A DNA stretch of 64,000 bases from an uncultured Pseudomonadota bacterium (GTDB lineage Bacteria > Pseudomonadota > Alphaproteobacteria > RF32 > CAG-239): contig CASFJK010000002.1 of the NCBI GenBank assembly GCA_949295025.1, forward strand, positions 122,885 to 186,884, written 5' to 3'. The notes beneath the pieces are model-generated. The model saw only the letters and a list, made by a program, of their open reading frames with translations, was not told where the DNA came from and ran no database searches. Of the stretch, positions 36,768-45,737 are shown one piece after another. The stretch's first letter is position 1, and each line of letters begins with the position of its first letter. The position numbers and the translations under genes are program-made.

Positions 36768-38126
36768 TTAATCTAAAATTTTTTCAACTTTTCTAATTGA
36801 GGCGGAATCTACATAAAGAATTAAATCATCCCCCTCGGTTAAAACTTCTGACTCTGATGGGTAGATTGTTTCTTCTTCCCTAATAATGGCACAGATTTTA
36901 CTGCTGGCGGGCATATCTAAACTTTTTATTGTTTGTCCAATGATTTTAGAATCTGCTGTTAAGGGAATCTCCCATATTTCAGCAAAGCCTCTGCCCAATG
37001 AATATGCACTTTTTACTTCTGTCTTTCTTAACTCATGCAAAATGTGAGAAATGGTAACTGAAGAACGATCAACCAGAATGTTGCTTCCGGCGATACTGAC
37101 CAAGCTGTTATATGCTGGGGAGTTTAGCAGAGAAATGCTATTTTTTATTCCGCATTTTTTAGCTAACATTGAGGATAATAAATTATCTTCATCTTCCGAT
37201 GTTACGGCAACTGAAGCATCGGCATTGTAAATTCCGGCTTCACTTAAAATTTTATCACTCATCATCGGCCCCTGAATAACAATCGTGTCATTCAATTCTC
37301 TGGCGGTTTCGTCTGCTTTTTCAAAATCTTCTTCAATTATTTTGCAACTGATGATGTTATCATCTTTTTCTATCAATCTACCGATACAACGTGAAACGGC
37401 ATTACCTCCAAAAACAATTAATCGTTCTATGGCTGAATATTCTGCCCCAAATGCAGACATGGTTGCCCCGATTTTATCTGTTGAGGTTAAGACATAAACT
37501 TCATCATCTGCTTCGATGGTGTCATTTTTATACGGAATAAAGATATTATTCCGTCTATTGATGCAGACGATTTCAATCTCGATATCTTCATCAATTTGTT
37601 TCAAATTCAGCAATGGTACTTTTACAAAAGGACTGTTTTCCAGAACTTTGAAGGCTATTAAATGCATTTTTCCGTTTGCCAAGGGTCGAGCCTCTGATGT
37701 TCCCGGAATTTTAATCATATTATAAATATATTTACCAATCTCTTCATCAGGAGAAATGACCAAATCAATAGGAATATTTTTATCACTATATAATGTAGAC
37801 CATAATGGATTTTGAAATTCTCGTGAATTAATGCGGGCAATTTTACGAGGAACATTAAACAAAGCCTGCGCAACAGAACATGCTATTAAATTGACTTCAT
37901 CATCATCTGTGGCTGCAATTAACAATTTTGCCTTGGCAGCATCTGCTTTTTCCAAAACGGAAGGATGTGATGCCGAGCCTAAGATTGGCAATATATCAAA
38001 CTCTTGAGCCAAATCATCTAAGCGTTTTTGATTATTATCAATAACCGCAACATCATTGTTGCCTTTTACCAAATAACTGACAATACTTTTACCAACAGAA
38101 CCGGCCCCGCAAACAATAATCTTCAT
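36768..38126 (-). CDS. trkA: Trk system potassium uptake protein TrkA
   Basis: A 452-residue cytoplasmic NAD-binding regulator of TrkH. Two RCK N domains begin at IIVCGAGSVGKSIVSYLVKG (2-21) and LIVFGGNAVSRCIGRLIE (about 233), each followed by an RCK C domain. Complete length. AAGGA precedes the ATG. It lies 12 nt after dusB; in many relatives ntrBC and ntrYX lie between these two genes. Confidence 0.95.
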   Translation of the reverse strand: MKIIVCGAGSVGKSIVSYLVKGNNDVAVIDNNQKRLDDLAQEFDILPILGSASHPSVLEKADAAKAKLLIAATDDDEVNLIACSVAQALFNVPRKIARINSREFQNPLWSTLYSDKNIPIDLVISPDEEIGKYIYNMIKIPGTSEARPLANGKMHLIAFKVLENSPFVKVPLLNLKQIDEDIEIEIVCINRRNNIFIPYKNDTIEADDEVYVLTSTDKIGATMSAFGAEYSAIERLIVFGGNAVSRCIGRLIEKDDNIISCKIIEEDFEKADETARELNDTIVIQGPMMSDKILSEAGIYNADASVAVTSEDEDNLLSSMLAKKCGIKNSISLLNSPAYNSLVSIAGSNILVDRSSVTISHILHELRKTEVKSAYSLGRGFAEIWEIPLTADSKIIGQTIKSLDMPASSKICAIIREEETIYPSESEVLTEGDDLILYVDSASIRKVEKILD

Positions 38127-38138
38127 CTTTTATTTTCC

Positions 38139-39107
38139 TTATTGTTCCTCTTGCAAACTGTCAAAATAACGTTCTATCTCATTATATGCATCTTGAAAAT
38201 TGTTTATTCTTACATAATTTTCGCGAAAACGACGTGCATCACGGCAATTTTTACAATACCAACACACATATTTACGAGATATTCCCAATGCTAACCTTTC
38301 ACCATAATAGTCAATCAATTCTTTAATATGGGTTAACAAAGCATTTTTCATAACGGAAACAGAAATAGCCTCAGGTTCTATTCCATTTTCTATATAATTG
38401 TGGATTTGCGATATTAACCATGGAGCACCTAAAGCTGCACGTCCAATCATGACTGCGTCGACACCAGTTTCTTCCAGCATTTTTTTTGCTGATTGCGGTG
38501 TGTTAATATCTCCATTGCCTATTACAGGTATTTTTACGGCGTTTTTAACCGCCGCAATGGTTTTCCAATCAGCTTCTCCGGAATAAAAGTCACTTCGGGT
38601 TCGTCCGTGAATTGTGATATATGATGCACCATTAGCCTCACACATTTTGGCAAAATCAACTGCATTGACATGATTATTATCCCAACCTTTGCGAAACTTA
38701 ACACTCACGGGGAACTTGGTTGATTTTACTGTTGTTTGGATAATTTTTTCTGCTAATGGCATGTCTTTCATTAAATATGAGCCGGAATTGTTATTGACTA
38801 TTTTTTTGACCGGACACCCCATATTGATATCTATTGAACAAGCACCAAGTTCTTCTATCAGTGGACATACGTCGGCAAATAGTTCCGGTTCTCCACCAAC
38901 AAGTTGAACCACAACAGGATAATTTTCTTCCCTAACGTCAGCTATTTTATAGCTTTTAGGATTTTTTCTTTGAATGGCATTCACAGCAACCATTTCCGAA
39001 ACCATTTGTCCTTCGCCAAAGCTTTTGACCAATCGACGCATGGGACGATCTGTTATTCCGGCCATGGGAGCCAAAAAAACACGACTATTAAAATTTAATA
39101 TTTTCAT
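38139..39107 (-). CDS. dusB: tRNA-dihydrouridine synthase (DusB/NifR3 type)
   Basis: A 322-residue FMN enzyme that reduces uridine in tRNA D-loops. FMN-binding FLAPMAGITDRPMRRL is at 11-26. The catalytic Cys98 lies in INMGCPVKKIV. VKFRKGW, ITIHGRTR and GNGDI follow, with GRAALGAPWL for phosphate binding. A Cys pair near 280 (CWYCKNCRDARRF) is a possible metal or tRNA-contact site. It overlaps the preceding unknown gene by one base (TAATG). Confidence 0.95.
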   Translation of the reverse strand: MKILNFNSRVFLAPMAGITDRPMRRLVKSFGEGQMVSEMVAVNAIQRKNPKSYKIADVREENYPVVVQLVGGEPELFADVCPLIEELGACSIDINMGCPVKKIVNNNSGSYLMKDMPLAEKIIQTTVKSTKFPVSVKFRKGWDNNHVNAVDFAKMCEANGASYITIHGRTRSDFYSGEADWKTIAAVKNAVKIPVIGNGDINTPQSAKKMLEETGVDAVMIGRAALGAPWLISQIHNYIENGIEPEAISVSVMKNALLTHIKELIDYYGERLALGISRKYVCWYCKNCRDARRFRENYVRINNFQDAYNEIERYFDSLQEEQ

Positions 39108-39673
39108 TAGACCCTATAATCAAAAGATTTATCATATTTATACATATATTCTATACGAACATCAGCTTCTTTACTGATATTAAACATAAAATCATAAGCT
39201 TGAGCTGCATAAGCCGAATCATAAACCGTATAGTGATTTCCTTCTAAAAATAAAGGTATCTTAGCATATTCACCAACATCATTTTTTTGATACTGTGCGA
39301 CAACTGTTCTGGCATCTACCTTTATTTGATTTTGCAATTCTTCAAAAAAAGATTTTTCATCAACAACAGGATTAAGTTGTTGTTGGTAATCTTTTGTTTC
39401 ATCATTAACTTGTTGCTGCTTGGTTTGCTCTTTTTTTACCTTGTCTTGATCGGTTAATTGAGCGGATACAACATGAATATTATATGCAGTACTTGGCTCA
39501 AGATAACTAAAAGCAAAGTTACCATCAGCTGTTTTATTTTCTAACGGTTGTTTTTCGGCACTCTGGAAAGAAAATTCAGATTTATTTTTGATTACATCTA
39601 CAGAATGTTTTATCTGCGAAGTTAAATCTGCATAAAGATTTTCCAGCCTGTTTGTTGCCAAAGAAACAACCAT
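39107..39673 (-). CDS. Unknown protein coupled to dusB
   Basis: No family recognised. A 188-residue protein without a signal peptide or membrane segment. The first 50 residues (TNRLENLYADLTSQIKHSVD) are helical, the centre (85-120) is Gln/Lys-rich, and the end has many Tyr residues (YKYDKSFDYRV). AGGAAA precedes the ATG. It starts 12 nt after the giant coiled-coil gene and overlaps dusB by one base. Confidence 0.6.
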   Translation of the reverse strand: MVVSLATNRLENLYADLTSQIKHSVDVIKNKSEFSFQSAEKQPLENKTADGNFAFSYLEPSTAYNIHVVSAQLTDQDKVKKEQTKQQQVNDETKDYQQQLNPVVDEKSFFEELQNQIKVDARTVVAQYQKNDVGEYAKIPLFLEGNHYTVYDSAYAAQAYDFMFNISKEADVRIEYMYKYDKSFDYRV

Positions 39674-39685
39674 TCTTATTTCCTA

Positions 39686-42600
39686 TTAATTTAATTTATC
39701 CAAAGCTTTGGCCAAAATATAATATACTTTACCAATATCTGCTCCGGAAATGACGGACAGCAAAATACCGGCATGTTCGTTCAAACGGGCACGACTAACT
39801 AAAGTTTCAAAATCGCTCAAATATTTTGTTACCATGTTTCTGAACTCAACATTCTTTTCGTATAATTTGCGAACTTCCAAAACTTGTTGTTTGGTCATAT
39901 TTTTTGCCAAATAGCGAACAAAAGCTGAAGTATCTCCGTTGTAATATTTCTTCCAGATTTCTTCTTCTGCCTCAGGATTGAAAATACGATTGATATCTAC
40001 AGAAGATGTTTCCAATTTTTCAATAATATAGGCTGCATCTTTCAAGAATGTGTCAACTTGCGTATTTTCATAACGTTTTTCCATCTCTGTCAGATTTTTT
40101 TCTGCTTTCTGTGTTGTTTCTGTCATTACTTTTAATTGTTTGCCAATGACATCACTGAAAGCGATTGATCTTTTGACTAATTCATCTCCTCTGATTGAGA
40201 ACTCAGAACTACTATCATTTAAGACATTCATAACGTCTATAACTTTTTTAACAGTATCGTCACCGGCAGCAACCAAAACTCCTGATTGTTTTAAGAATAC
40301 CTCGCCTGAAGATCTGATTTCATTTGATATTCTCTCAGCATTACTTGCAATTTCAGTGATGGTTGAACGCAACTTTTTACCACTGTTTTCAAAACTTGTG
40401 GTCGTCATCTTGGATGCTTCTTCCATTTGCAAGCTCAAAGTTTTAAGATTTTCACCCAATCCTTTAACTTTTTCATAAGCCATGTTAGCTCTGTTTGAGA
40501 GCTGTACCGAGGTATCATTCAGTACGGTATTAAAGCATTCTACCAATTGTTTTGTATCTTCTGAAATTTTAATCATTTTATCGCTTTGAGTCGATATCAG
40601 ATTATTAATTTCAAAAACGCCGCTGCTTGCTTCTGCCGTAACGGTATTGAAGTTGGCAATATATTTTTCATAATCACCCATAACCGCTGCAATTTTTGCG
40701 CTAGATTTATTAACGTTGGCACCCAAATCATCAGCCAATTGGCTCAAAGATAAGTTCATTTGCTCAACATTTTTTATGGAATCTCTTGCAGATTTGTTGA
40801 TATCTTCATTTACTTTGAGAAGTCTATCGCCTAATACGTTGAATTCATAAGCAATTTTAGACGAATTTTCCAAAACATTTTCAGTATTTTCGTTAAAATT
40901 CTTATTAATTTCATTTACTTTTTCAGAAATATTTGTAGCTGCATCAGACAAATACTTATATTGCTGAGCCAAAGAGGCTTCTCCTAATCGGGTCTGAGTT
41001 GCCAGCGTGTTGGTGATGTCAGACAAGCTTTCTCCTTGACGTTCAAAGCTCTCTTTTATCATTTCTGATTGCGACAAGGTCTTTGACAACAAAACATCAA
41101 TATTTTGGGCATGAGAATCTAACATTGATATTGTGTTCTTGCTCTCTTGCACCATATTTTGATTAGCTTGGTTAATTTTGTCACAATTACTCATAATAGA
41201 TGCCGTAAAGTCATCTGAACTTAATGTTAAATCTTTAACTGTATCGTTAAATACTTGGAAATTATCGCGGAATGTTCCAGATATGAGAGACATTTTATCT
41301 GTAATTTCTTTGATAAATGCACTGACATCATTATTTTGTTCGGTAATAGATTTATTAATTTCTGCCAATTTTTCAATGGATTGTGCCGTATTAGCAACAA
41401 CAACATCTACATGTTTGTTCACATCCTCTTCAAGCAATGTCATTCTCGAAAAGACCTTATCGGCACCCTGCTCTATTACAGAAACTTGTTTTTTCAATGT
41501 ATTAGCCATATTATCTGTATTTTCGGTCAGACGGTCACATATATTGAAAAATTCATTTTCTTGTTGCTTGAATAACAAACTGATGTTTTCTGCTTTTTCA
41601 TCCATTGTTTGAACAACATCAGCAACATATTTTACTGTTGATTCTGCTATTTTATTCAAGTTTTCATTTTGTGATGCAAAAGATGTGCTCAAACGTTGAA
41701 TTGCAGTTTCAGAATTGGTAGTTGCCACATTAACATTGGCGGCATGTTTTTCCAATGTATCTGCAACAACAGCTGCTTTTTCAGCAACATTTTGAATCAA
41801 CTTACCTATCTCTTGAGATTGATTATTCAAAATACCTTCCATTCTGGCAACTTTGCCTAAAGCTTGGTCAGCTTTATCATTAAACACATCTGTTTGTTCG
41901 TTTAAGCTTGTATTAACGGCTTGGGTTTTCAAAACTACGCCATTGCAAACATCTAATGTTTCTGACAATTGTTTTTTCAAAGCCTCAACCGTATTTCCGG
42001 CTTCATGTCCTAAGAATGAAGATGCTCTGGTCAGCTCGTCTATTTGATATTTCAATTCAGCCTTGAATCCATCAATTTTTGTTACCATATCTTCAATGCT
42101 GGCTTGTTGCTGCATGATGGCATTTTCACCTACTTTACTTTGTGCAACAACTAATGATGATGCTTCGTTCAAATTGTCTATATTCTTTTTAATTTCGGCA
42201 GAAACAAGATTAAGTTTATCCATTGAAACATTGGATTGATCTTGAAGCGTATTGATGCTGTTTTTAATTTCTTGCATTAATAATTTGAAATTAAGCATTA
42301 TGCCATCGCTAATTTTTTGCAAATTTTCATTGCGGGCATTGATATCATTTGAAACGGTTTCGGCATCATTTTTATGTTTTTCTGCCAAAGCAGCCATTTT
42401 ATTGGCTCCGTCTTCACCTTTGGCAACAATATCTGATAAATCACTGATAATTTTTCCGGACATGATTTCGACACTGTTTTTGCCATTTTTAACATTTGTT
42501 TCAATATTTTTAATATTTTCAGATATTTTACCTGAAATATTTTCCAAAGATTGAACCTGCATGCCTACTGTTTCGGCAATGATATTTGCTCTTGAAGCAA

Positions 42601-43690
42601 TTTTTTCTACTTCAGATGAAAGTTGTTTGCTATTTGAAGCAAATCTTTCTCCAATTTCATTTGAAACATTATCAATTTTATCTAAATATGTTTCAACATT
42701 GGTGGCTTGATTACTTAAAAGGGTTTCAATTTGAGTTACACCACCATCAATTTTTTTGCTGATATTATCGCAAGCCTGAACAGCTCCTTGTGCGCTTTCC
42801 ATAAGTTTGGTTGTTTGAGCATCTAAAAGTTGTGATACATTCTCAACACTTTTAACTGTCATTTCACCAAAATCGACTAATGTTTGGTTAGCTTTGCTAA
42901 TTCTGGCAGCATTTCCTTCCATCAAACTTTGGAATAATTGTGAAGATTGTTTTAATTCTTGAATATTCGGGGCAATTTTTTCCATTAAATTTTGATGGTT
43001 TTGCTCTATCAATTTAGCTGATGTGGAAAAATCGTTAACATAACCCTTAAAGGTTTCGGTTGAGGTTTGAGCTTTGGATGTTACATAATCAAAATTTTCC
43101 ACCAAAGTTTTTACGCCACCGGTAAGCTCAACAATTGTATGAGAAGAATAATTATCCAAGGTATTAACCAGTTTGGCAAAATCATTCACACGAGCACTCA
43201 ATTCTTTTTTAATAACTTCTGTTTGTGCCATTGCGTGTTTGGTCACTTCTTGCAATTCAACAACTTGGGAACGGATTGCATCAGCCATGGCCTTGGCTGT
43301 TTGAGCTCCGCCTTCTTCGGGGTATACAAGTTGGTTCATATACGCTCTTAAAAATTTTGCTTCGTTTTTAAAACTTGTACCTCTGTCAATATAAGCCATC
43401 ACAACCCAGATAATGGCCAAAGGTAAGGTTACACCGGCTAAGAATCCACCAAACTCATCCGGCATCATCAAAAACAAATTGGACCAACCGAAAAACTGTG
43501 TGATATATATCAGTACAATTATGAACCATAAGACAGAAATACCTATCATCAAGCGGGTGAGATTATTTGCTAACCATGCCGCAGCTTGTGGTTCTTCACT
43601 ATATTCTATTCTGCTGTTTTCTGACATAAATTTTGGCAGAGCATTGTTTTTCTTTTGCTGATTGGCCGTATCAACTTGTTGATTTGACAT
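39686..43690 (-). CDS. Giant two-TM coiled-coil protein, TipN-like architecture
   Basis: A 1334-residue protein. Two membrane segments (about 47-72 and 80-105) follow a short cytoplasmic start. A conserved-looking stretch with YPEEGGAQTAKAMADAIRSQ precedes about 1000 residues of heptad-rich helix (Asn/Ser/Lys/Glu), with many repeats of about 60-70 residues. A small C-terminal helical domain (about 1235-1334) ends FETLVSRARLNEHAGILLSV..YYILAKALDKLN. The plan resembles Caulobacter TipN, a polar landmark protein, and methyl-accepting-like coiled coils; no signalling-domain hairpin is visible. It may organise a pole or the envelope (inference). The frame extends 19 codons upstream, but GGGA sits 9 nt before the chosen ATG. 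Confidence 0.7.
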   Translation of the reverse strand: MSNQQVDTANQQKKNNALPKFMSENSRIEYSEEPQAAAWLANNLTRLMIGISVLWFIIVLIYITQFFGWSNLFLMMPDEFGGFLAGVTLPLAIIWVVMAYIDRGTSFKNEAKFLRAYMNQLVYPEEGGAQTAKAMADAIRSQVVELQEVTKHAMAQTEVIKKELSARVNDFAKLVNTLDNYSSHTIVELTGGVKTLVENFDYVTSKAQTSTETFKGYVNDFSTSAKLIEQNHQNLMEKIAPNIQELKQSSQLFQSLMEGNAARISKANQTLVDFGEMTVKSVENVSQLLDAQTTKLMESAQGAVQACDNISKKIDGGVTQIETLLSNQATNVETYLDKIDNVSNEIGERFASNSKQLSSEVEKIASRANIIAETVGMQVQSLENISGKISENIKNIETNVKNGKNSVEIMSGKIISDLSDIVAKGEDGANKMAALAEKHKNDAETVSNDINARNENLQKISDGIMLNFKLLMQEIKNSINTLQDQSNVSMDKLNLVSAEIKKNIDNLNEASSLVVAQSKVGENAIMQQQASIEDMVTKIDGFKAELKYQIDELTRASSFLGHEAGNTVEALKKQLSETLDVCNGVVLKTQAVNTSLNEQTDVFNDKADQALGKVARMEGILNNQSQEIGKLIQNVAEKAAVVADTLEKHAANVNVATTNSETAIQRLSTSFASQNENLNKIAESTVKYVADVVQTMDEKAENISLLFKQQENEFFNICDRLTENTDNMANTLKKQVSVIEQGADKVFSRMTLLEEDVNKHVDVVVANTAQSIEKLAEINKSITEQNNDVSAFIKEITDKMSLISGTFRDNFQVFNDTVKDLTLSSDDFTASIMSNCDKINQANQNMVQESKNTISMLDSHAQNIDVLLSKTLSQSEMIKESFERQGESLSDITNTLATQTRLGEASLAQQYKYLSDAATNISEKVNEINKNFNENTENVLENSSKIAYEFNVLGDRLLKVNEDINKSARDSIKNVEQMNLSLSQLADDLGANVNKSSAKIAAVMGDYEKYIANFNTVTAEASSGVFEINNLISTQSDKMIKISEDTKQLVECFNTVLNDTSVQLSNRANMAYEKVKGLGENLKTLSLQMEEASKMTTTSFENSGKKLRSTITEIASNAERISNEIRSSGEVFLKQSGVLVAAGDDTVKKVIDVMNVLNDSSSEFSIRGDELVKRSIAFSDVIGKQLKVMTETTQKAEKNLTEMEKRYENTQVDTFLKDAAYIIEKLETSSVDINRIFNPEAEEEIWKKYYNGDTSAFVRYLAKNMTKQQVLEVRKLYEKNVEFRNMVTKYLSDFETLVSRARLNEHAGILLSVISGADIGKVYYILAKALDKLN

Positions 43691-43841
43691 AAATATATTC
43701 CCTAATGTTTTTTTATTTTCCCATTTTGGCAAATGTTTTATCCCCATAACAACATTTGTCGGAATGAGTTTATATTATTTTTTTTGATTTTTAAATATTA
43801 AAGTGGCAGATTAAAAGTTATCCACAAGCCTTGCTGTTTGC

Positions 43842-45515
43842 TTAAAACAAACCAGATATTTTTCCATTGTCATCAATATCAATATTTTCTGCAGCCGGAT
43901 GTTCCGGTAATCCAGGCATATCTAAAATACTACCGGCATATGCCACAACAAAACCGGCTCCGGCAGACAATGAAACATCTCTTATCGGTAAAGCATAATC
44001 CTTGGGAGCGTTGCGTAATGCTTTATCATGAGAGATTGAATTTTGTGTTTTGGCAATGCAAACACAAAGTTCGCCATACCCTTTTTGAGAATAGGCTCTG
44101 ATTTTTTCTAATGCCAAGTCTGAAAAATCGGCATATTTAGCACGATAAATTTCTTTAGCGATTTGACTGATTTTATCTTCAAGTGGTTCTGCATTTTGGT
44201 AAAGATAATGAAACTCATTGGGTTCGGCACACATTTTCAAAACAATTTCTGCTAAATTTTTAACGCCTTCTCCACCTTTTTCCCATCCTTCGCATAAAGC
44301 GGCCTCAATACCAATTTCTTTAATTTTATATTGCAACAAAGATAATTCTTCTTCTGTATCTGTTGAAAATTTATTAATTGCGACAACTACCGGAACACCG
44401 AATTTTTGCATATTTTCAATATGCGTTCTTAAATTATCGAATCCATCACTCAAAGCGACCAAATTTTCTTGATTTAGGTTCTCTTTTTCAACACCGCCAT
44501 GCATTTTTAAAGCACGGATAGTTGCCACAATCACAACAGCTGAAGGAGCAATATGACCTTGACGGCACTTAATATCCATAAACTTTTCAGCACCTAAATC
44601 TGCACCAAATCCAGCTTCTGTTACGACATAATCTGCCAATTTTAATGCTGTTTTGGTGGCAATCAGGCTATTACAACCATGGGCAATATTGGCAAAAGGT
44701 CCGCCATGGACAAATGCCGGTGTATGCTCCAAAGTTTGAACCAAATTTGGCTTCAAGGCATCTTTCAAAACAGCGGCTAAAGCTCCGACGACATTTAAGT
44801 CTGCAACGGTAACATAGTCTCCTTTTGTATTTTTACCAATAACAATTCGAGCTAATCGCTCCTTTAAGTTTGTTATGTTTTCTGCTAAGCACAAAACCGC
44901 CATTATCTCACTGGCTACACTGATGCAAAACTTTGCTTTGCGCTCAATACCATTGATTTTTGAACCCTGAGCAATGGTAATGTCTCTTAAAGTTCTATCA
45001 TTTAGATCAACGCAGCGCTTCCAAACAATTGTTTTTTCATCTATTCCGAGTTTGTTGCCTTGATAAATATGGTTATCAATTATGGTTGCCAGCAAATTGG
45101 CCGCCGTTGTTACAGCATGAATATCTCCCGTAAAATGTAAATTTATTTCTTCCATCGGCGCAATTTGAGAATATCCGCCGCCAGTGGCTCCGCCTTTGGC
45201 TCCAAAACATGGTCCTAAAGAGGGTTCGCGCAAAGCAATGATTGTATTTTTATTCAAACGATGAAGAGCATCGCCTAACCCTATGGAAACGGTTGACTTT
45301 CCCTCTCCTGCTGCTGTTGGGGTAATGGCTGTAACCAAAATCAATTTTCCATCATCAAGAGGCGATTTTTGAATCTCTTGCAGTTTTTTATAGCTTATTT
45401 TGGCTTTATATCTGCCGTAAAGCTCAATATCATCCGCGGTTAAGCCTATTGATTCCGCAATCTTTTCAATTGGTTCCAATTCTGTTTGCTGAGAAATTTC
45501 AATATCACTTAACAT
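43842..45515 (-). CDS. fhs: Formate-tetrahydrofolate ligase
   Basis: A 557-residue enzyme making 10-formyl-THF from formate, THF and ATP in one-carbon metabolism. The P-loop is TAITPTAAGEGKSTVSIGLG near 64-83. REPSLGPCFGAKGGATGGGY, HFTGDIHA, FVHGGPFANIAHG and VTEAGFGADLGAEKF follow. The open frame begins earlier, but AGAGGAAG lies before the chosen ATG, 2 nt after the DUF6898-like gene. Anaerobes and microaerophiles often use this enzyme. Confidence 0.96.
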   Translation of the reverse strand: MLSDIEISQQTELEPIEKIAESIGLTADDIELYGRYKAKISYKKLQEIQKSPLDDGKLILVTAITPTAAGEGKSTVSIGLGDALHRLNKNTIIALREPSLGPCFGAKGGATGGGYSQIAPMEEINLHFTGDIHAVTTAANLLATIIDNHIYQGNKLGIDEKTIVWKRCVDLNDRTLRDITIAQGSKINGIERKAKFCISVASEIMAVLCLAENITNLKERLARIVIGKNTKGDYVTVADLNVVGALAAVLKDALKPNLVQTLEHTPAFVHGGPFANIAHGCNSLIATKTALKLADYVVTEAGFGADLGAEKFMDIKCRQGHIAPSAVVIVATIRALKMHGGVEKENLNQENLVALSDGFDNLRTHIENMQKFGVPVVVAINKFSTDTEEELSLLQYKIKEIGIEAALCEGWEKGGEGVKNLAEIVLKMCAEPNEFHYLYQNAEPLEDKISQIAKEIYRAKYADFSDLALEKIRAYSQKGYGELCVCIAKTQNSISHDKALRNAPKDYALPIRDVSLSAGAGFVVAYAGSILDMPGLPEHPAAENIDIDDNGKISGLF

Positions 45516-45517
45516 CT

Positions 45518-45697
45518 TTATTCTTCCTCTTTTTTCTTCAAAACATACTGCAATTTTTTCAATGCCTGAATTTGCATTTCTTTTTCGCTCAAACCAACAG
45601 GAACAACAACACACACTTCAGTTTTTGTTTCCGGTTCAATCGCGCTTACCTTTATATATTGTCCTTGGCGGACATATTCAAACAATATCTCAGACAT
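45518..45697 (-). CDS. DUF6898-like small protein (59 aa)
   Basis: A 59-codon gene starting at ATG 45697-45695 and stopping at TAA 45520-45518. The protein begins MSEILFEYVRQGQYIKVSAI, continues with EPETKTEVCVVVPVGLSEKE, and ends in a charged helix. The 'EYVRQG.YVKVSAIDP.T.TEV' pattern is typical of a small alphaproteobacterial family (DUF6898) of unknown function. It ends 2 nt before fhs, whose ribosome site lies inside it. Confidence 0.7.
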   Translation of the reverse strand: MSEILFEYVRQGQYIKVSAIEPETKTEVCVVVPVGLSEKEMQIQALKKLQYVLKKKEEE

Positions 45698-45702
45698 TTT
45701 AT

Positions 45703-45733
45703 AAAAAACGCAAAAGCAGGCTTTGAGCCTGCC
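45703..45733 (-). terminator. Terminator of parC
   Basis: On the minus strand GCAGGCT / AGCCTGC with a 3-nt loop, followed by TTTTGCGTTTTTT. It lies between parC and the DUF6898-like gene. Confidence 0.75.
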
Positions 45734-45737
45734 ATGC

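Noticed and set aside
41178-41612. Plus-strand frame inside the giant coiled-coil gene
   Set aside because: Antisense shadow of the repeat-rich coding sequence; no promoter or ribosome site.
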